From an uncultured Pontibacter sp. (GTDB lineage: Bacteria; Bacteroidota; Bacteroidia; Cytophagales; Hymenobacteraceae), in assembly GCF_947495565.1 (NCBI RefSeq), contig NZ_CANLZM010000015.1, positions 58,532 through 122,531 of the forward strand: a stretch of 64,000 nt of DNA, given 5' to 3'. The notes below the pieces were generated by a model, which saw only the letters and a list, made by a program, of their open reading frames with translations, made no database searches and was not told the origin of the DNA. The first letter of the stretch is position 1, and each line of letters opens with the position of its first letter. Below are positions 32,475-40,791 of this stretch, one piece after another. The translations under genes were made by a program, and so were the position numbers.

Positions 32475-33848
32475 TTATCCCCGTTGCTCTTTCCAGAGTT
32501 GGTTGAATGATTTTTTAGGTACATGCAGCGGCTCGCGGCGTTTACTCCAGGTATCCTTCAGCACATACTTCAACACAAAGTTCTTGATGCCGGAAGGAGC
32601 CAGGTTGAGCAGTGTGCGGCTCTTCATAGCTTTAAGCCACAGGTTTATGGCTGTTTTCTCCTGGCTTTCGGTCATGCCCTGGTCTACGCTTTGCTTTCGG
32701 TTTAGCAGCAGCAGGTTATGGATGTTGATTTTTACCGGGCATACAGACGTACAGGCGCCACACAAGGAACTGGCAAAACTCAAATGCTTGTGCTCAGCCA
32801 TGCCGTTATAGTGCGGCGAAATCACAGAACCGATCGGGCCGCTGTAAGTGGTCTCATACGTATGGCCACCAATATTTTTGTATACCGGGCACACGTTCAG
32901 GCAGGCGCCGCAGCGGATGCAGTTCAGCGCTTCGCGTTTTTCGGGCAGGGCCAGCAGGTCGGTGCGGCCGTTGTCCAGCAAAATCACATACATCTCTTCC
33001 GGGCCATCCGTTTCTTTTGGCTGGCGCGGTCCGGTTAAAACTGTATTGTAAACCGTTACGTTTTGGCCGGTACCACTAGTGCTCAAAAGCGGCCAGAACA
33101 GGTCTAAATCCATTATAGACGGAATCATCTTCTCGATGCCCACAATGGCGATATGCGTTTTCGGGAAAGCGGTGGAAAGGCGGGCATTGCCTTCATTTTC
33201 CGTTACAGCCACACCACCCACATCAGCTATCAAAAAATTGCCGCCAGTTATACCTACCTCGGCCGAAGTATACTTTTCGCGTAGCAGCTTGCGGGCCACA
33301 CCCACCAGCTCCTCAGCATTATCAGTAGGAGGGATGCCCAGCTTGCGCACAAACAGATCCGCAATATCCTTTTTGGACATGTGCATGGCCGGCGTAACGA
33401 TGTGGTAAGGCCTTTGCTCTGCCAGCTGTACTATGTACTCGCCCAGATCTGTTTCTACCGTTTCAATACCATTCTTCTCCAAGTACTCGTTCAGGTGGAT
33501 CTCCTCCGTGGTCATTGATTTAGACTTTACCACCGAGCGGGCGCGTTTACGCTTCATAATCTCCCCAATCTCCTTCAAAGCCTCCTGCGCGTCGCGGGCC
33601 CAGATCACCTTGCCGCCACGAGCGGTAAAGTTGGCCTCAAACTCCATCAGGTACTTGTCTAAGTTGTTGATGGTCTGTGTTTTTATGAAAGAGCCGCGCT
33701 CCCGGGCCAGTTCGTGGTCAGAGTATTGGGTAAGGCCACGCTGCACAGCGGCGTTATACTTACCGATGTTAAACCTAATGGTGGCGCGGTGGCCTTGGTC
33801 GAATGATTTTGTCTCCGCGTCCTGCAGAAACTGTTTCAGTTTGCTCAT
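32475..33848 (-). CDS. lutB: LutB-like iron-sulfur protein (lactate utilisation)
   Basis: A 457-aa cytoplasmic protein of the LutB/YkgF family, the iron-sulfur subunit of L-lactate oxidation to pyruvate. An N-terminal LUD domain (about 60-290, VVKSKSMTTEEIHLNEYLE and GITGGNFLIADVGGVAVTENEGN) is followed by a ferredoxin-like pair of 4Fe-4S motifs, CIRCGACLNVCP near 308 and CGACTSVCP near 362. The C-terminal LutB domain (about 375-455) ends with the characteristic SFNQLWKE. The partners LutA and LutC are not adjacent, so the operon is broken up or they are elsewhere. Monocistronic with its own terminator. Confidence 0.93.
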   Translation of the reverse strand: MSKLKQFLQDAETKSFDQGHRATIRFNIGKYNAAVQRGLTQYSDHELARERGSFIKTQTINNLDKYLMEFEANFTARGGKVIWARDAQEALKEIGEIMKRKRARSVVKSKSMTTEEIHLNEYLEKNGIETVETDLGEYIVQLAEQRPYHIVTPAMHMSKKDIADLFVRKLGIPPTDNAEELVGVARKLLREKYTSAEVGITGGNFLIADVGGVAVTENEGNARLSTAFPKTHIAIVGIEKMIPSIMDLDLFWPLLSTSGTGQNVTVYNTVLTGPRQPKETDGPEEMYVILLDNGRTDLLALPEKREALNCIRCGACLNVCPVYKNIGGHTYETTYSGPIGSVISPHYNGMAEHKHLSFASSLCGACTSVCPVKINIHNLLLLNRKQSVDQGMTESQEKTAINLWLKAMKSRTLLNLAPSGIKNFVLKYVLKDTWSKRREPLHVPKKSFNQLWKEQRG

Positions 33849-33907
33849 ACTGTATCTCCCCTGCGTGTTCCTGGGTAATCTATACTTCAGGCTACCCTTA
33901 TAAAAAG

Positions 33908-33936
33908 AAAAACACCCTTAAAGGTAGGGTGTTTTT
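33908..33936 (-). terminator. Terminator of the M28 peptidase gene
   Basis: AAAAACACCCT-loop-AGGGTGTTTTT, a T-flanked stem 170 bp downstream of the minus-strand stop at 34107. It could also act on readthrough from the plus side. Confidence 0.75.
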
Positions 33937-34106
33937 CTTAGAGTTGAAAAGTTAGAATGTTAGAAGGTTAAAAAGTAAAACTGTAAATGATCATAAGCTG
34001 AAAGTGCACTTTTCATACTTTCATTTTTGATCGTAAAATCCTATGGCTGCTGAACTGCAAAGCCATACTTACCACTTTCTAACGTTCTAACTTCTAAACC
34101 TTCTAA

Positions 34107-35651
34107 CTACTTCTTATTGCTGTCTACTACGATGCGGTTTTCGCGGTTTGCCAGCTCCCATGCCACGTGGAACGCCAGTCGGGCTACCTTCTCAGCGCTC
34201 TCGTAGATGATCTTGTCCGGCTCATCGCCTGGCTGGTGGTAATCATCGTGCACGCCGTTGAAGTAGAACACGATTGGAATACCGTTTTTGGCGAAGTTAT
34301 AGTGGTCTGAGCGGTAGTAGAAACGATTCGGGTCGTTCTCGTCGTTAAAAGTATAGTCAAGCTTCAGGTTCACGTACTTCTCGTTCATCGCCTCGTTAAT
34401 CTGGTGCAGCTCAGAAGAAAGCTTGTCCGCACCGATTACATAGATGTAGTTGCTGTCGTTAGTCTTCTCATGCTCATAATCCATACGGCCGATCATGTCG
34501 ATGTTGACGTTAGCAACGGTGTTCTCAAGCGGGAAGATCGGGTTGTTGGCATAATATTCAGAGCCTAGCAGACCTTTTTCCTCACCGGTTACCGTCATAA
34601 ACAGTACGCTACGGCGCGGGCCGTAACCGTCTTTCTTCGCCTGCGCGAAAGCCTCGGCCAGCTCAATTACAGCTACTGTGCCAGAGCCATCATCGTTGGC
34701 GCCATTGTAAATTTTGTCGCCTTCCAAAGACTCGTCTACGCCTACGTGGTCGTAGTGAGCTGTTACAACAATTATCTCATCCTTTTTATCGGTGCCCTCC
34801 ACAAAGCCAAGCACGTTTTCAGTGGCTAGCGGCTCAGAAGTTCTGCTCATCAGTATTTTAATATCTGAAGAAGGAGTAAAAGAAGCTGTGGTTGCGGTTT
34901 GCTGCAGTTTTTCTGGCATGGTGCCTAGTATGGCTGCTCCAACTGTAGGTGTGGCAAAGATAGTAGCCGGGCGGCTGCCTGTATCGCCTGCCTGCGAAAT
35001 GGAAGGCTGCGAAATGCGGTGCGAAAAGCGATCAGCCATGCCGCGGTATTCTTCAGCGCCTAACACATACACAACACCCTTAGCGCCTGCCTTCTCGGCG
35101 GCGGCAGAGAAACCGCGCATTTTTGTCTGCATCTCGGCTGGCGTAAGCATGGTTACAATTAGTTTGCCTTCAGCGCCTTTCCCTGCAATCTGAGCGGCAT
35201 CAGCCACATAAACAGCCGCTATGTTTTGCTCAGTTGTAAACGGAGAGGAGCCGAACGGGAAAAAGTCCTGCATCATCAGGTATTTTTCGGTGCCAACGGT
35301 AATATGGCCTTCTCCCCAGCTGCTTTTCTGCAGGTCAAAAGTTTGATAGTACGGATTGGTGCTGTTGCTTTGCACAGGGCCTGTCAGTCCATCCTCCCGA
35401 AACTCGCGGGCAATGTACTCAGCAGCCATTTTCTGTCCTTTCTCGCCAGTGTTGCGGCCTTCATACTCATCAGAAGCGATAATGTACAAATGCTTGGAAA
35501 GGTCTGCTGCCGTAATGCTTTCGGCATACTTAGGGGCTGCCTCGCTTAGCTTGGCCACATCGGTTGTTGGTTTGCTGGCGCTTGGCCCTTGGGCGCAGCC
35601 ATAGCCAGCGGCGGCTAAGAGCAGGGCAGCATAGAGATTGTGTCTCTTCAT
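34107..35651 (-). CDS. M28-family zinc aminopeptidase with PA domain, lipoprotein
   Basis: A 514-aa secreted peptidase. The signal peptide has a lipobox-like GYGC at about residue 19. A PA (protease-associated) insert lies at about 110-250, and the M28 catalytic domain at about 290-505 with zinc ligands in TAHYDHVG (His), NGANDDGSGT (Asp), TGEEKGLLGS (Glu), VNIDMIGR (Asp) and DDYHQPGDE (His). All five are present, so it should be an active aminopeptidase on the cell envelope. Its start is followed upstream by ispF on the same strand at 86 bp; a joint transcript is possible. Confidence 0.94.
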   Translation of the reverse strand: MKRHNLYAALLLAAAGYGCAQGPSASKPTTDVAKLSEAAPKYAESITAADLSKHLYIIASDEYEGRNTGEKGQKMAAEYIAREFREDGLTGPVQSNSTNPYYQTFDLQKSSWGEGHITVGTEKYLMMQDFFPFGSSPFTTEQNIAAVYVADAAQIAGKGAEGKLIVTMLTPAEMQTKMRGFSAAAEKAGAKGVVYVLGAEEYRGMADRFSHRISQPSISQAGDTGSRPATIFATPTVGAAILGTMPEKLQQTATTASFTPSSDIKILMSRTSEPLATENVLGFVEGTDKKDEIIVVTAHYDHVGVDESLEGDKIYNGANDDGSGTVAVIELAEAFAQAKKDGYGPRRSVLFMTVTGEEKGLLGSEYYANNPIFPLENTVANVNIDMIGRMDYEHEKTNDSNYIYVIGADKLSSELHQINEAMNEKYVNLKLDYTFNDENDPNRFYYRSDHYNFAKNGIPIVFYFNGVHDDYHQPGDEPDKIIYESAEKVARLAFHVAWELANRENRIVVDSNKK

Positions 35652-35737
35652 GGTTTCGTTTAGGTGTTTATTGAGTATTAGTTCAGGTTAGACAGGTACT
35701 GGTACGGCAGGTTTAATTTACTGTTGAGATAGCCTGC

Positions 35738-36223
35738 TTATTGCTTTACAATTAAAACTGTTGCAAAGGCAGCCACCCCTTCTTTTTTGCCTACAAAGCC
35801 GAGTTGCTCGGTGGTGGTGGCTTTGATAGAAATATCCTCCTCCGGTATGCCCATCACATTGGCCAGGCAGGTTTTCATCTCAGGGATGTGCGGGTTTACC
35901 TTGGGCTCCTGCAGGCAGATGGTGGAGTCGATGTTGCCGATTTCGTAACCCTCGCGGCTAAGCAGGTGCACCACTTCCTTCAGCAGGATTTTGGAGTCGA
36001 TGCCTTTATACTTAGGGTCCTTGTCGGAGAAGTGGTAGCCGATGTCGCGCATGTTGGCGGCACCCAGCAGCGCATCGCAGATGACGTGGATAAGTACATC
36101 CGCATCGGAGTGGCCCAAAGCACCGTGCGTGTGCGGAATTTTAATGCCTCCAAGCCAGAAGTCGAGCCCCTCCTGCAGTTGATGCACATCATAGCCGAAG
36201 CCGGTTCTTATTTTCAGTTTCAT
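35738..36223 (-). CDS. ispF: 2-C-methyl-D-erythritol 2,4-cyclodiphosphate synthase
   Basis: The fifth enzyme of the MEP isoprenoid pathway, 161 aa from the ATG at 36223. The track ORF is 48 residues longer, but the family begins at KIRTGFGYDVHQL, so the internal ATG is chosen. Zinc ligands are in GYDVHQL (Asp, His) and the block GALGHSDADVLIHVICDALLGA follows; DIGYHFSDKDPKYKG and the late ATTTEQLGFVGKKEG loop are also intact. The rest of the pathway is not in the window. The 340 bp upstream carries the divergent promoter of the T9SS cargo gene. Confidence 0.96.
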   Translation of the reverse strand: MKLKIRTGFGYDVHQLQEGLDFWLGGIKIPHTHGALGHSDADVLIHVICDALLGAANMRDIGYHFSDKDPKYKGIDSKILLKEVVHLLSREGYEIGNIDSTICLQEPKVNPHIPEMKTCLANVMGIPEEDISIKATTTEQLGFVGKKEGVAAFATVLIVKQ

Positions 36224-36564
36224 AGTAGTGTATCGGAAGTATAAATAAGTATAAAGCCCAAACGGAATCAGCCTTAAAAGTAAATCTAAACCAAAAATAC
36301 GATTTTGCGCCACTAACAAGTATGATTTTGCATTTACCTGCTCTGGGTATAGACGCTGCTTGTACAACAGCTAGCGAAATGAAAGCTTATATAAGCAGAG
36401 GTGAATGTTAAAAGTTAACCATTATTTATTGTTAATATATGATTGAAACCATATATAGATTACTAGCTTTGCATGCGATTGTTATTTGAACATATATGCG
36501 TGCAAATTTTGCGCATTGATATTTGTTCCAAGCATACTGCAAAGTATAATTCTAAAAGAACGCC
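36224..36564. other. Intergenic region between divergent ispF and the T9SS cargo gene
   Basis: About 340 bp, AT-rich toward the right. It holds three AAGTATA copies (about 36238, 36247 and 36541) and the promoter listed at 36443-36471. No other gene is seen. Confidence 0.5.
36443..36471 (+). promoter_or_regulatory. Full TTG / TAnnTTTG promoter for the T9SS cargo gene
   Basis: TTG (36443-36445), 18 bases, then TAGCTTTG (36464-36471), a textbook Bacteroidota promoter. It predicts a 5' leader of about 85-90 bases before the ATG at 36565. Confidence 0.7.
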
Positions 36565-37992
36565 ATGTTGTCCAGAAACTCCAAAGGTCCGATTTTAAGC
36601 AAAGTGCTTTTACTGTCTATTGTTGCTCTTTTTTCCTTAAGTGCATATGGGCAAACCTCTCCACGTGCTGTAACCGAGATTATAACCGACTACAAGGGAT
36701 ACTGGATAAGCAGCAACAATGCAAATACTGTAAAACCGGATAACAGCCATCACCTTTTAAGCTTCATGTACCAAGGCGTACACATCTCTACCGGGGTAGA
36801 TGACGATAAGCTATCAGCTAATGGAATAACATTTACTGAAGGTAACTACAGGTCATTACCAGAGTTTGTGGTAACAGCCGTATTAAGCTCGAATACCAAA
36901 GTGGCTTTGGGGCAGCTATACGATGGTGTGGACAATGGCAAAAGTACTCCGTCTCCTTCCGGTGATATAAACCTATACCTACAGGACGGCATACGCGGAC
37001 TGGATTTAGGTACTGGCGTAGCCAACTTGCCGTTTGGGTCACTAATCTTTGATATGACTAACATCGTGCCAAGCGCAGTGGGCGATGCTCTTCCGGATAT
37101 ACTTGTTACGCAAATTGCCGACCCTTCGGCCTCGAAAGACTCCTATGAGTTTCTAGACGAAAACGGGAATGTTGTAGGAAATAGAGTGGAGATCATTTTC
37201 ACTAACATCCCCTCAGTTGGCAAATGGACAGCTGACTTTTATGAAGCGAGCAAGAGCCCTATGACATTGGAAACCGGTTTCAAAAAAACTGAACGTGACC
37301 TTCGCTTATGGGCCGGGGACTTTGCAGATTTTGGCCTGACACAGAAAAATGTGTCTCAGATAAGAAAGTTCAGAATCAACCTTAGCGGAAACAGTGATGT
37401 AGCTTTTGTGGCTTACAACGGAAATGCATTTGTTGACGAGAGCCCTGTGCCTTTGCCTATCACATTAGCCAGCTTCGGAGCGCGCCAAAACAGACAAAAT
37501 ATACTGCTTGATTGGGTTACAGCCACAGAAGAGAATAGCAGCCACTTTGAAGTACAAGTGAGCCAGGACGGAAAAACCTTTTCAAGTATAGGGAATGTAG
37601 CTGCCGCAGGCAATTCTAATTTTATGCTTAACTATAGTTTTAAGTTTAGCCCTGGAAATGCCAGGAGCCATTACTTCCGCCTAAAGCAGGTAGATCTGGA
37701 CGGCACATTTGAATACAGCAAAGTAGTTACAGCTGCAGTTGCTCTGGATCAAGACACGCATTTGTACCCCAATCCTGCAAAAGGGAATGTTGTAAAGCTG
37801 CAGCACCCACTTGCGTCAGGATCAGAAAAAATAGTGGTTTGGAGTGCGTCTGGTGTGAAGCTTCTGGAGAGGGAAGTAACCAAAGGCAGCACAGAGACTG
37901 AGCTGAACGTGAAAAAGCTCCCGAAAGGAATGTATCAAGTAGTATGGCAAAGTTCCTCCGCACGCATTACCAAGAAACTGCTGCTTGATTGA
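36565..37992 (+). CDS. T9SS cargo protein of unknown function
   Basis: A 475-aa exported protein with a signal peptide ending AYGQ near residue 30. The mature N-terminal two thirds (about 31-300) are unrecognised; they carry acidic Asp-rich loops (STGVDDDK, YDGVDNGKS) and a repeated W-x-ADFYEASKSP-like segment. An Ig-like region follows (about 300-385, LDWVTATEENSSHFEVQVSQDGKTF), the typical penultimate module of such proteins, then a type-A T9SS sorting domain (about 395-475, LYPNPAKGNVVKLQ ... LLLD). It should be exported across the outer membrane and anchored or released. Own promoter, own terminator. Confidence 0.88.
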   Translation: MLSRNSKGPILSKVLLLSIVALFSLSAYGQTSPRAVTEIITDYKGYWISSNNANTVKPDNSHHLLSFMYQGVHISTGVDDDKLSANGITFTEGNYRSLPEFVVTAVLSSNTKVALGQLYDGVDNGKSTPSPSGDINLYLQDGIRGLDLGTGVANLPFGSLIFDMTNIVPSAVGDALPDILVTQIADPSASKDSYEFLDENGNVVGNRVEIIFTNIPSVGKWTADFYEASKSPMTLETGFKKTERDLRLWAGDFADFGLTQKNVSQIRKFRINLSGNSDVAFVAYNGNAFVDESPVPLPITLASFGARQNRQNILLDWVTATEENSSHFEVQVSQDGKTFSSIGNVAAAGNSNFMLNYSFKFSPGNARSHYFRLKQVDLDGTFEYSKVVTAAVALDQDTHLYPNPAKGNVVKLQHPLASGSEKIVVWSASGVKLLEREVTKGSTETELNVKKLPKGMYQVVWQSSSARITKKLLLD

Positions 37993-38017
37993 TCTTTCAT
38001 GAAATGAAAAAAAACAA

Positions 38018-38049
38018 AAAGAGCCGGCTGCGTATGCAGCCGGCTCTTT
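38018..38049. terminator. Bidirectional terminator
   Basis: A perfect 14-bp inverted repeat (AAAGAGCCGGCTGC / GCAGCCGGCTCTTT) with a 4-base loop between the convergent T9SS cargo gene and the old-yellow-enzyme gene; A- and T-rich on both sides. Confidence 0.9.
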
Positions 38050-38076
38050 GCATATATATGTAAAAGCGCTTCAGGC

Positions 38077-39174
38077 TTAGGCCTCTACTTCCGAAAGGGA
38101 AGGAAAATCGATATAACCCTCGGCACCAGGAGTATAAAACTTGTCTTTGTCGGCTTGCTGCAGCTCCGCCTGCTGTGCGAAACGGTCCGGCAGGTCTGGG
38201 TTTGCGATAAACGGAACGCCGTAAGCCACCATGTCGGCATCGCCTTCCTCAATTACTTTATTACCGCTTTCCTGGGTAAAGCCACCGTTGATAATCAGGT
38301 TGCCTGTATAAAGCGGGCGGTAGCGTTTTGCGATGTTTGGCTCTGCGTGCGGCAGGTTGCTGACATCGGTAAACGGTTCTGAAAGGTGCAGGTACGCCAG
38401 GTTATACTTGTTCACGCCCTCAACAATGTAATCAAAAGTTGGGATGGTGTCTTCGTTCAGCGTCATGCCGAAAATACCGTGCAAGCTTGGGTTCAGGCGA
38501 ATACCTACTCTCTCAAGAGGCATTACTTCTCCGATCGCATCCAGCACCTCGAAAAGTATGCGTGCTCTGTTCTCGATAGAACCTCCGTACGCATCGGTGC
38601 GGGTGTTAGAAGTCGAAGAAAAGAACTGGTGCAGCAGGTAGCCATTAGAAGAGTGAACCTCTACGCCATCAAAACCAGCTTCCATGGCATTTTTGGCTGC
38701 ATTTTTAAAGTCCTGCACAATCTGCTTTATTTCTGCAACAGTAAGCTCACGCGGTGTTTCAGTCTCTTTGAAGCCCTGCGGCGTAAACGACTTGTCGTTA
38801 GGGTTAATAGCAGACGGAGCCACTGGTAACTCACCGTTATGGAAGTCGGGGTGCGATATACGGCCTACGTGCCATAGTTGCAGAAAAATCTTGCCGCCTT
38901 CCTCGTGCACGGCTTTGGTTACTTTTTTCCAGCCTTCTACCTGCTCAGCGCTGTAAATGCCTGGTGTGTTGATATAACCAACTGCCTGCTTCGAGATCTG
39001 CGATCCTTCTGAGATAATAAGGCCTGCGCCGGCACGCTGGGTATAATACGTGACCATCAAATCATTCGGGACGTTACCCTCATTGTCGGCGCGGCTTCTG
39101 GTCATGGGCGCCATAATTACCCGGTTTTTCAGTTCCAGGTCATGTAATTTTATCGGTTTTAAAAGAGGTTGCAT
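38077..39174 (-). CDS. Old yellow enzyme family alkene reductase
   Basis: An FMN-dependent NADPH:enone or nitro-compound reductase (NemA-type), 365 aa from the ATG at 39174. The track ORF is 23 residues longer, but the family starts at PLLKPIKLHDLELKNRVIMAPMTRSRA. Active-site blocks are FLQLWHVGRISHP near 103 and GVEVHSSNGYLLHQFFSS (about 180), with GGSIENRARILFEV after it. The OYE His/Asn pair appears as VEVHSSNG. It is the third gene of marR-AKR-OYE, 94 bp after the reductase, so its expression should respond to the same regulator and perhaps to electrophile stress. Confidence 0.94.
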   Translation of the reverse strand: MQPLLKPIKLHDLELKNRVIMAPMTRSRADNEGNVPNDLMVTYYTQRAGAGLIISEGSQISKQAVGYINTPGIYSAEQVEGWKKVTKAVHEEGGKIFLQLWHVGRISHPDFHNGELPVAPSAINPNDKSFTPQGFKETETPRELTVAEIKQIVQDFKNAAKNAMEAGFDGVEVHSSNGYLLHQFFSSTSNTRTDAYGGSIENRARILFEVLDAIGEVMPLERVGIRLNPSLHGIFGMTLNEDTIPTFDYIVEGVNKYNLAYLHLSEPFTDVSNLPHAEPNIAKRYRPLYTGNLIINGGFTQESGNKVIEEGDADMVAYGVPFIANPDLPDRFAQQAELQQADKDKFYTPGAEGYIDFPSLSEVEA

Positions 39175-39268
39175 ATTAATTGCTGTTTGTTGATTGTTAA
39201 ATTGCTGTAAGAGAATGAAGGGGCTATGTTTTCGCCCCTCCACTCAATCAGGCATTCAAAAATTCAGG

Positions 39269-40087
39269 TTAATCCCAGTCAGGGGCAAACGGTGGGTTGA
39301 CGATGCGGCCATTGTCTTGCCTTAAAGCAGTGATTTCCTGCATCTCCTCCGGGGTTAGCTCAAAATCGAAGATGTTGAGGTTTGCCTTCATGTGTGCTTC
39401 TTTGGAACTTCTCGGGATAGCCATTACACCGTCTTGCTGTATCATCCAGCGAAGCGTTACCTGGGCTTCATTCTTGCCATACTTCTCGCCAATGCCTTTG
39501 AGCGTATCGTTGCCCATCACCTTACCTTGAGCAATGGGGCTATAAGCCGTTAGCGTAATGTCATTCTTGCCAAAGTAGTTGTTGAGTGTGTCCTGATTAA
39601 TAAAAGGATGATACTCCACCTGGTTTGTGATGATCTCAGCGCCGGTTGCCAGCACCTTGTCGAGCAGGGTAGTAGTATGGTTGCTCACCCCGATATACTT
39701 TGTGTAGCCTTTTTCCTGTGCCTTAACCAGTTCGCCTATATATTCTTCCACAGGAACCTCTGGATTTGGCCAATGGACTAAGAGCAGGTCTACCTGTTTT
39801 GTCTTCAGCTTCCGCAGGCTTTCCTCCACCGACGGCATAAACTGCTGCTTGTCCAGCTTTTCGTACCATACTTTAGTTGTCAGGAATATTTCTTCGCGAG
39901 GAATTCCGGAATCCTCTATGGCACGGCCAACGCCTTCTTCATTATTATATATCTGGGCCGTATCTATATGGCGATAGCCAGCCTCCAGGGCCGCTCTCAC
40001 CATTTTGTAAGCGGTATCGTTTTCTAACTGAAAAGTGCCAAAACCAAGTGCCGGCACAGTAGCACCTTTTATATTAATTTGTTTCAT
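39269..40087 (-). CDS. Aldo/keto reductase
   Basis: A 272-aa NADPH-dependent aldehyde/ketone reductase, DkgA/B-like. The catalytic tetrad is visible: Asp in GYRHIDTAQIYNNE, Tyr in the same block, Lys in LTTKVWYEKL and His in LLLVHWPNPEVP; the NADPH site includes IPRSSKEAHMKANL. Likely clears reactive carbonyls or reduces diketo sugars; the substrate is open. It is the second gene after marR, 51 bp downstream, with a MarR-like palindrome in the gap. Confidence 0.95.
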   Translation of the reverse strand: MKQINIKGATVPALGFGTFQLENDTAYKMVRAALEAGYRHIDTAQIYNNEEGVGRAIEDSGIPREEIFLTTKVWYEKLDKQQFMPSVEESLRKLKTKQVDLLLVHWPNPEVPVEEYIGELVKAQEKGYTKYIGVSNHTTTLLDKVLATGAEIITNQVEYHPFINQDTLNNYFGKNDITLTAYSPIAQGKVMGNDTLKGIGEKYGKNEAQVTLRWMIQQDGVMAIPRSSKEAHMKANLNIFDFELTPEEMQEITALRQDNGRIVNPPFAPDWD

Positions 40088-40107
40088 ATTGATAGTAAGT
40101 ACATTAA

Positions 40108-40120
40108 TTGTGTATACAAA
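40108..40120. promoter_or_regulatory. Putative MarR half-operator before the aldo/keto reductase
   Basis: TTGTGTATACAAA on the plus strand (minus TTTGTATACACAA) shares the TTTGTATA half-site with the perfect palindrome in the marR promoter. It lies about 20 bp upstream of the reductase ATG. Confidence 0.5.
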
Positions 40121-40138
40121 TGTTGAGTCAAAAAAATA

Positions 40139-40588
40139 CTACCCGCGTAGTTTGTCGAGTAGGTTACTTGCCAGAACAGCTTCCTCCTGCGAAAGGTTAT
40201 GGAATCGCTCAAATAAAGTAGGGAATTTATCGTCTACTTCCTGTAGCTTCTTCAGGCCGCTTTCAGTTATCCGCACATCAATCATGCGGCGGTTGGTCTG
40301 ACAGATATCACGGGTTACGTAACCTTTCTCAATCAGTTTGTCGATGAGGCGGGTAACGTTAGAGTTGCGGTCTACCATGCGGTTCTGTATATCGCCGAAG
40401 CACACCGGGCTCGGGTGTTGCCCCCGAAGTATAGCCAGCACGTTTTGCTGCTGCAGCGTAAGGCCCAGCCCTTTAAAAAACGGAATCAGCTGCTGGTTTA
40501 GCCAATTGTTTGTGAACAACAGGTTAGCCATCAGGCGACGGTAATCGTCCTTAAACTCTTTCTGGTGTATTTCGTCTTCTATCCTCAT
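40139..40588 (-). CDS. MarR-family transcriptional regulator
   Basis: A 149-aa winged-helix repressor; the ATG at 40588 (MRIEDEIHQKEF) replaces the 68-residue-longer track start, since a clean promoter lies just upstream of it. The helix-turn-helix and wing run from LTLQQQNVLAILRGQHP through the recognition part NRMVDRNSNVTRLIDKLIEKGYV to RRMIDVRITESG. MarR proteins bind palindromes and release them on binding phenolic or electrophilic ligands. A perfect palindrome overlaps its own promoter, so autoregulation is likely, and the two downstream oxidoreductase genes are the natural targets. Confidence 0.92.
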   Translation of the reverse strand: MRIEDEIHQKEFKDDYRRLMANLLFTNNWLNQQLIPFFKGLGLTLQQQNVLAILRGQHPSPVCFGDIQNRMVDRNSNVTRLIDKLIEKGYVTRDICQTNRRMIDVRITESGLKKLQEVDDKFPTLFERFHNLSQEEAVLASNLLDKLRG

Positions 40589-40596
40589 TGTTATGG

Positions 40597-40627
40597 CAAA
40601 GTTAAGAAATTTATTTGTATATACAAA
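40597..40627 (-). promoter_or_regulatory. marR promoter overlapped by a perfect operator palindrome
   Basis: Minus strand TTG, 19 bases, TAACTTTG (40597-40604) gives a full promoter. The 14-bp palindrome TTTGTATATACAAA (40614-40627) covers the -33 region, where a bound MarR dimer would block RNA polymerase. Confidence 0.7.
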
Positions 40628-40733
40628 ATTTGTAAATGTAAGGTTTGGCGGGAGCAGAGAAATGAGGCAGTCGATGCTAATAGCAGGCAGAGAGCACAAG
40701 CGGACGCTCGGGGAGGAAAACATCAACTGCACC

Positions 40734-40776
40734 AAAACAGCAAAGGCTGCCAGTTTGTGGCAGCCTTTGCTGTTTT
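40734..40776 (-). terminator. Terminator of the M16 peptidase gene
   Basis: A perfect 19-bp inverted repeat (AAAACAGCAAAGGCTGCCA) with a 5-base loop and T4 at the stem base, just downstream of the minus-strand stop at 40792. Confidence 0.9.
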
Positions 40777-40791
40777 CATACTTTATCATAA

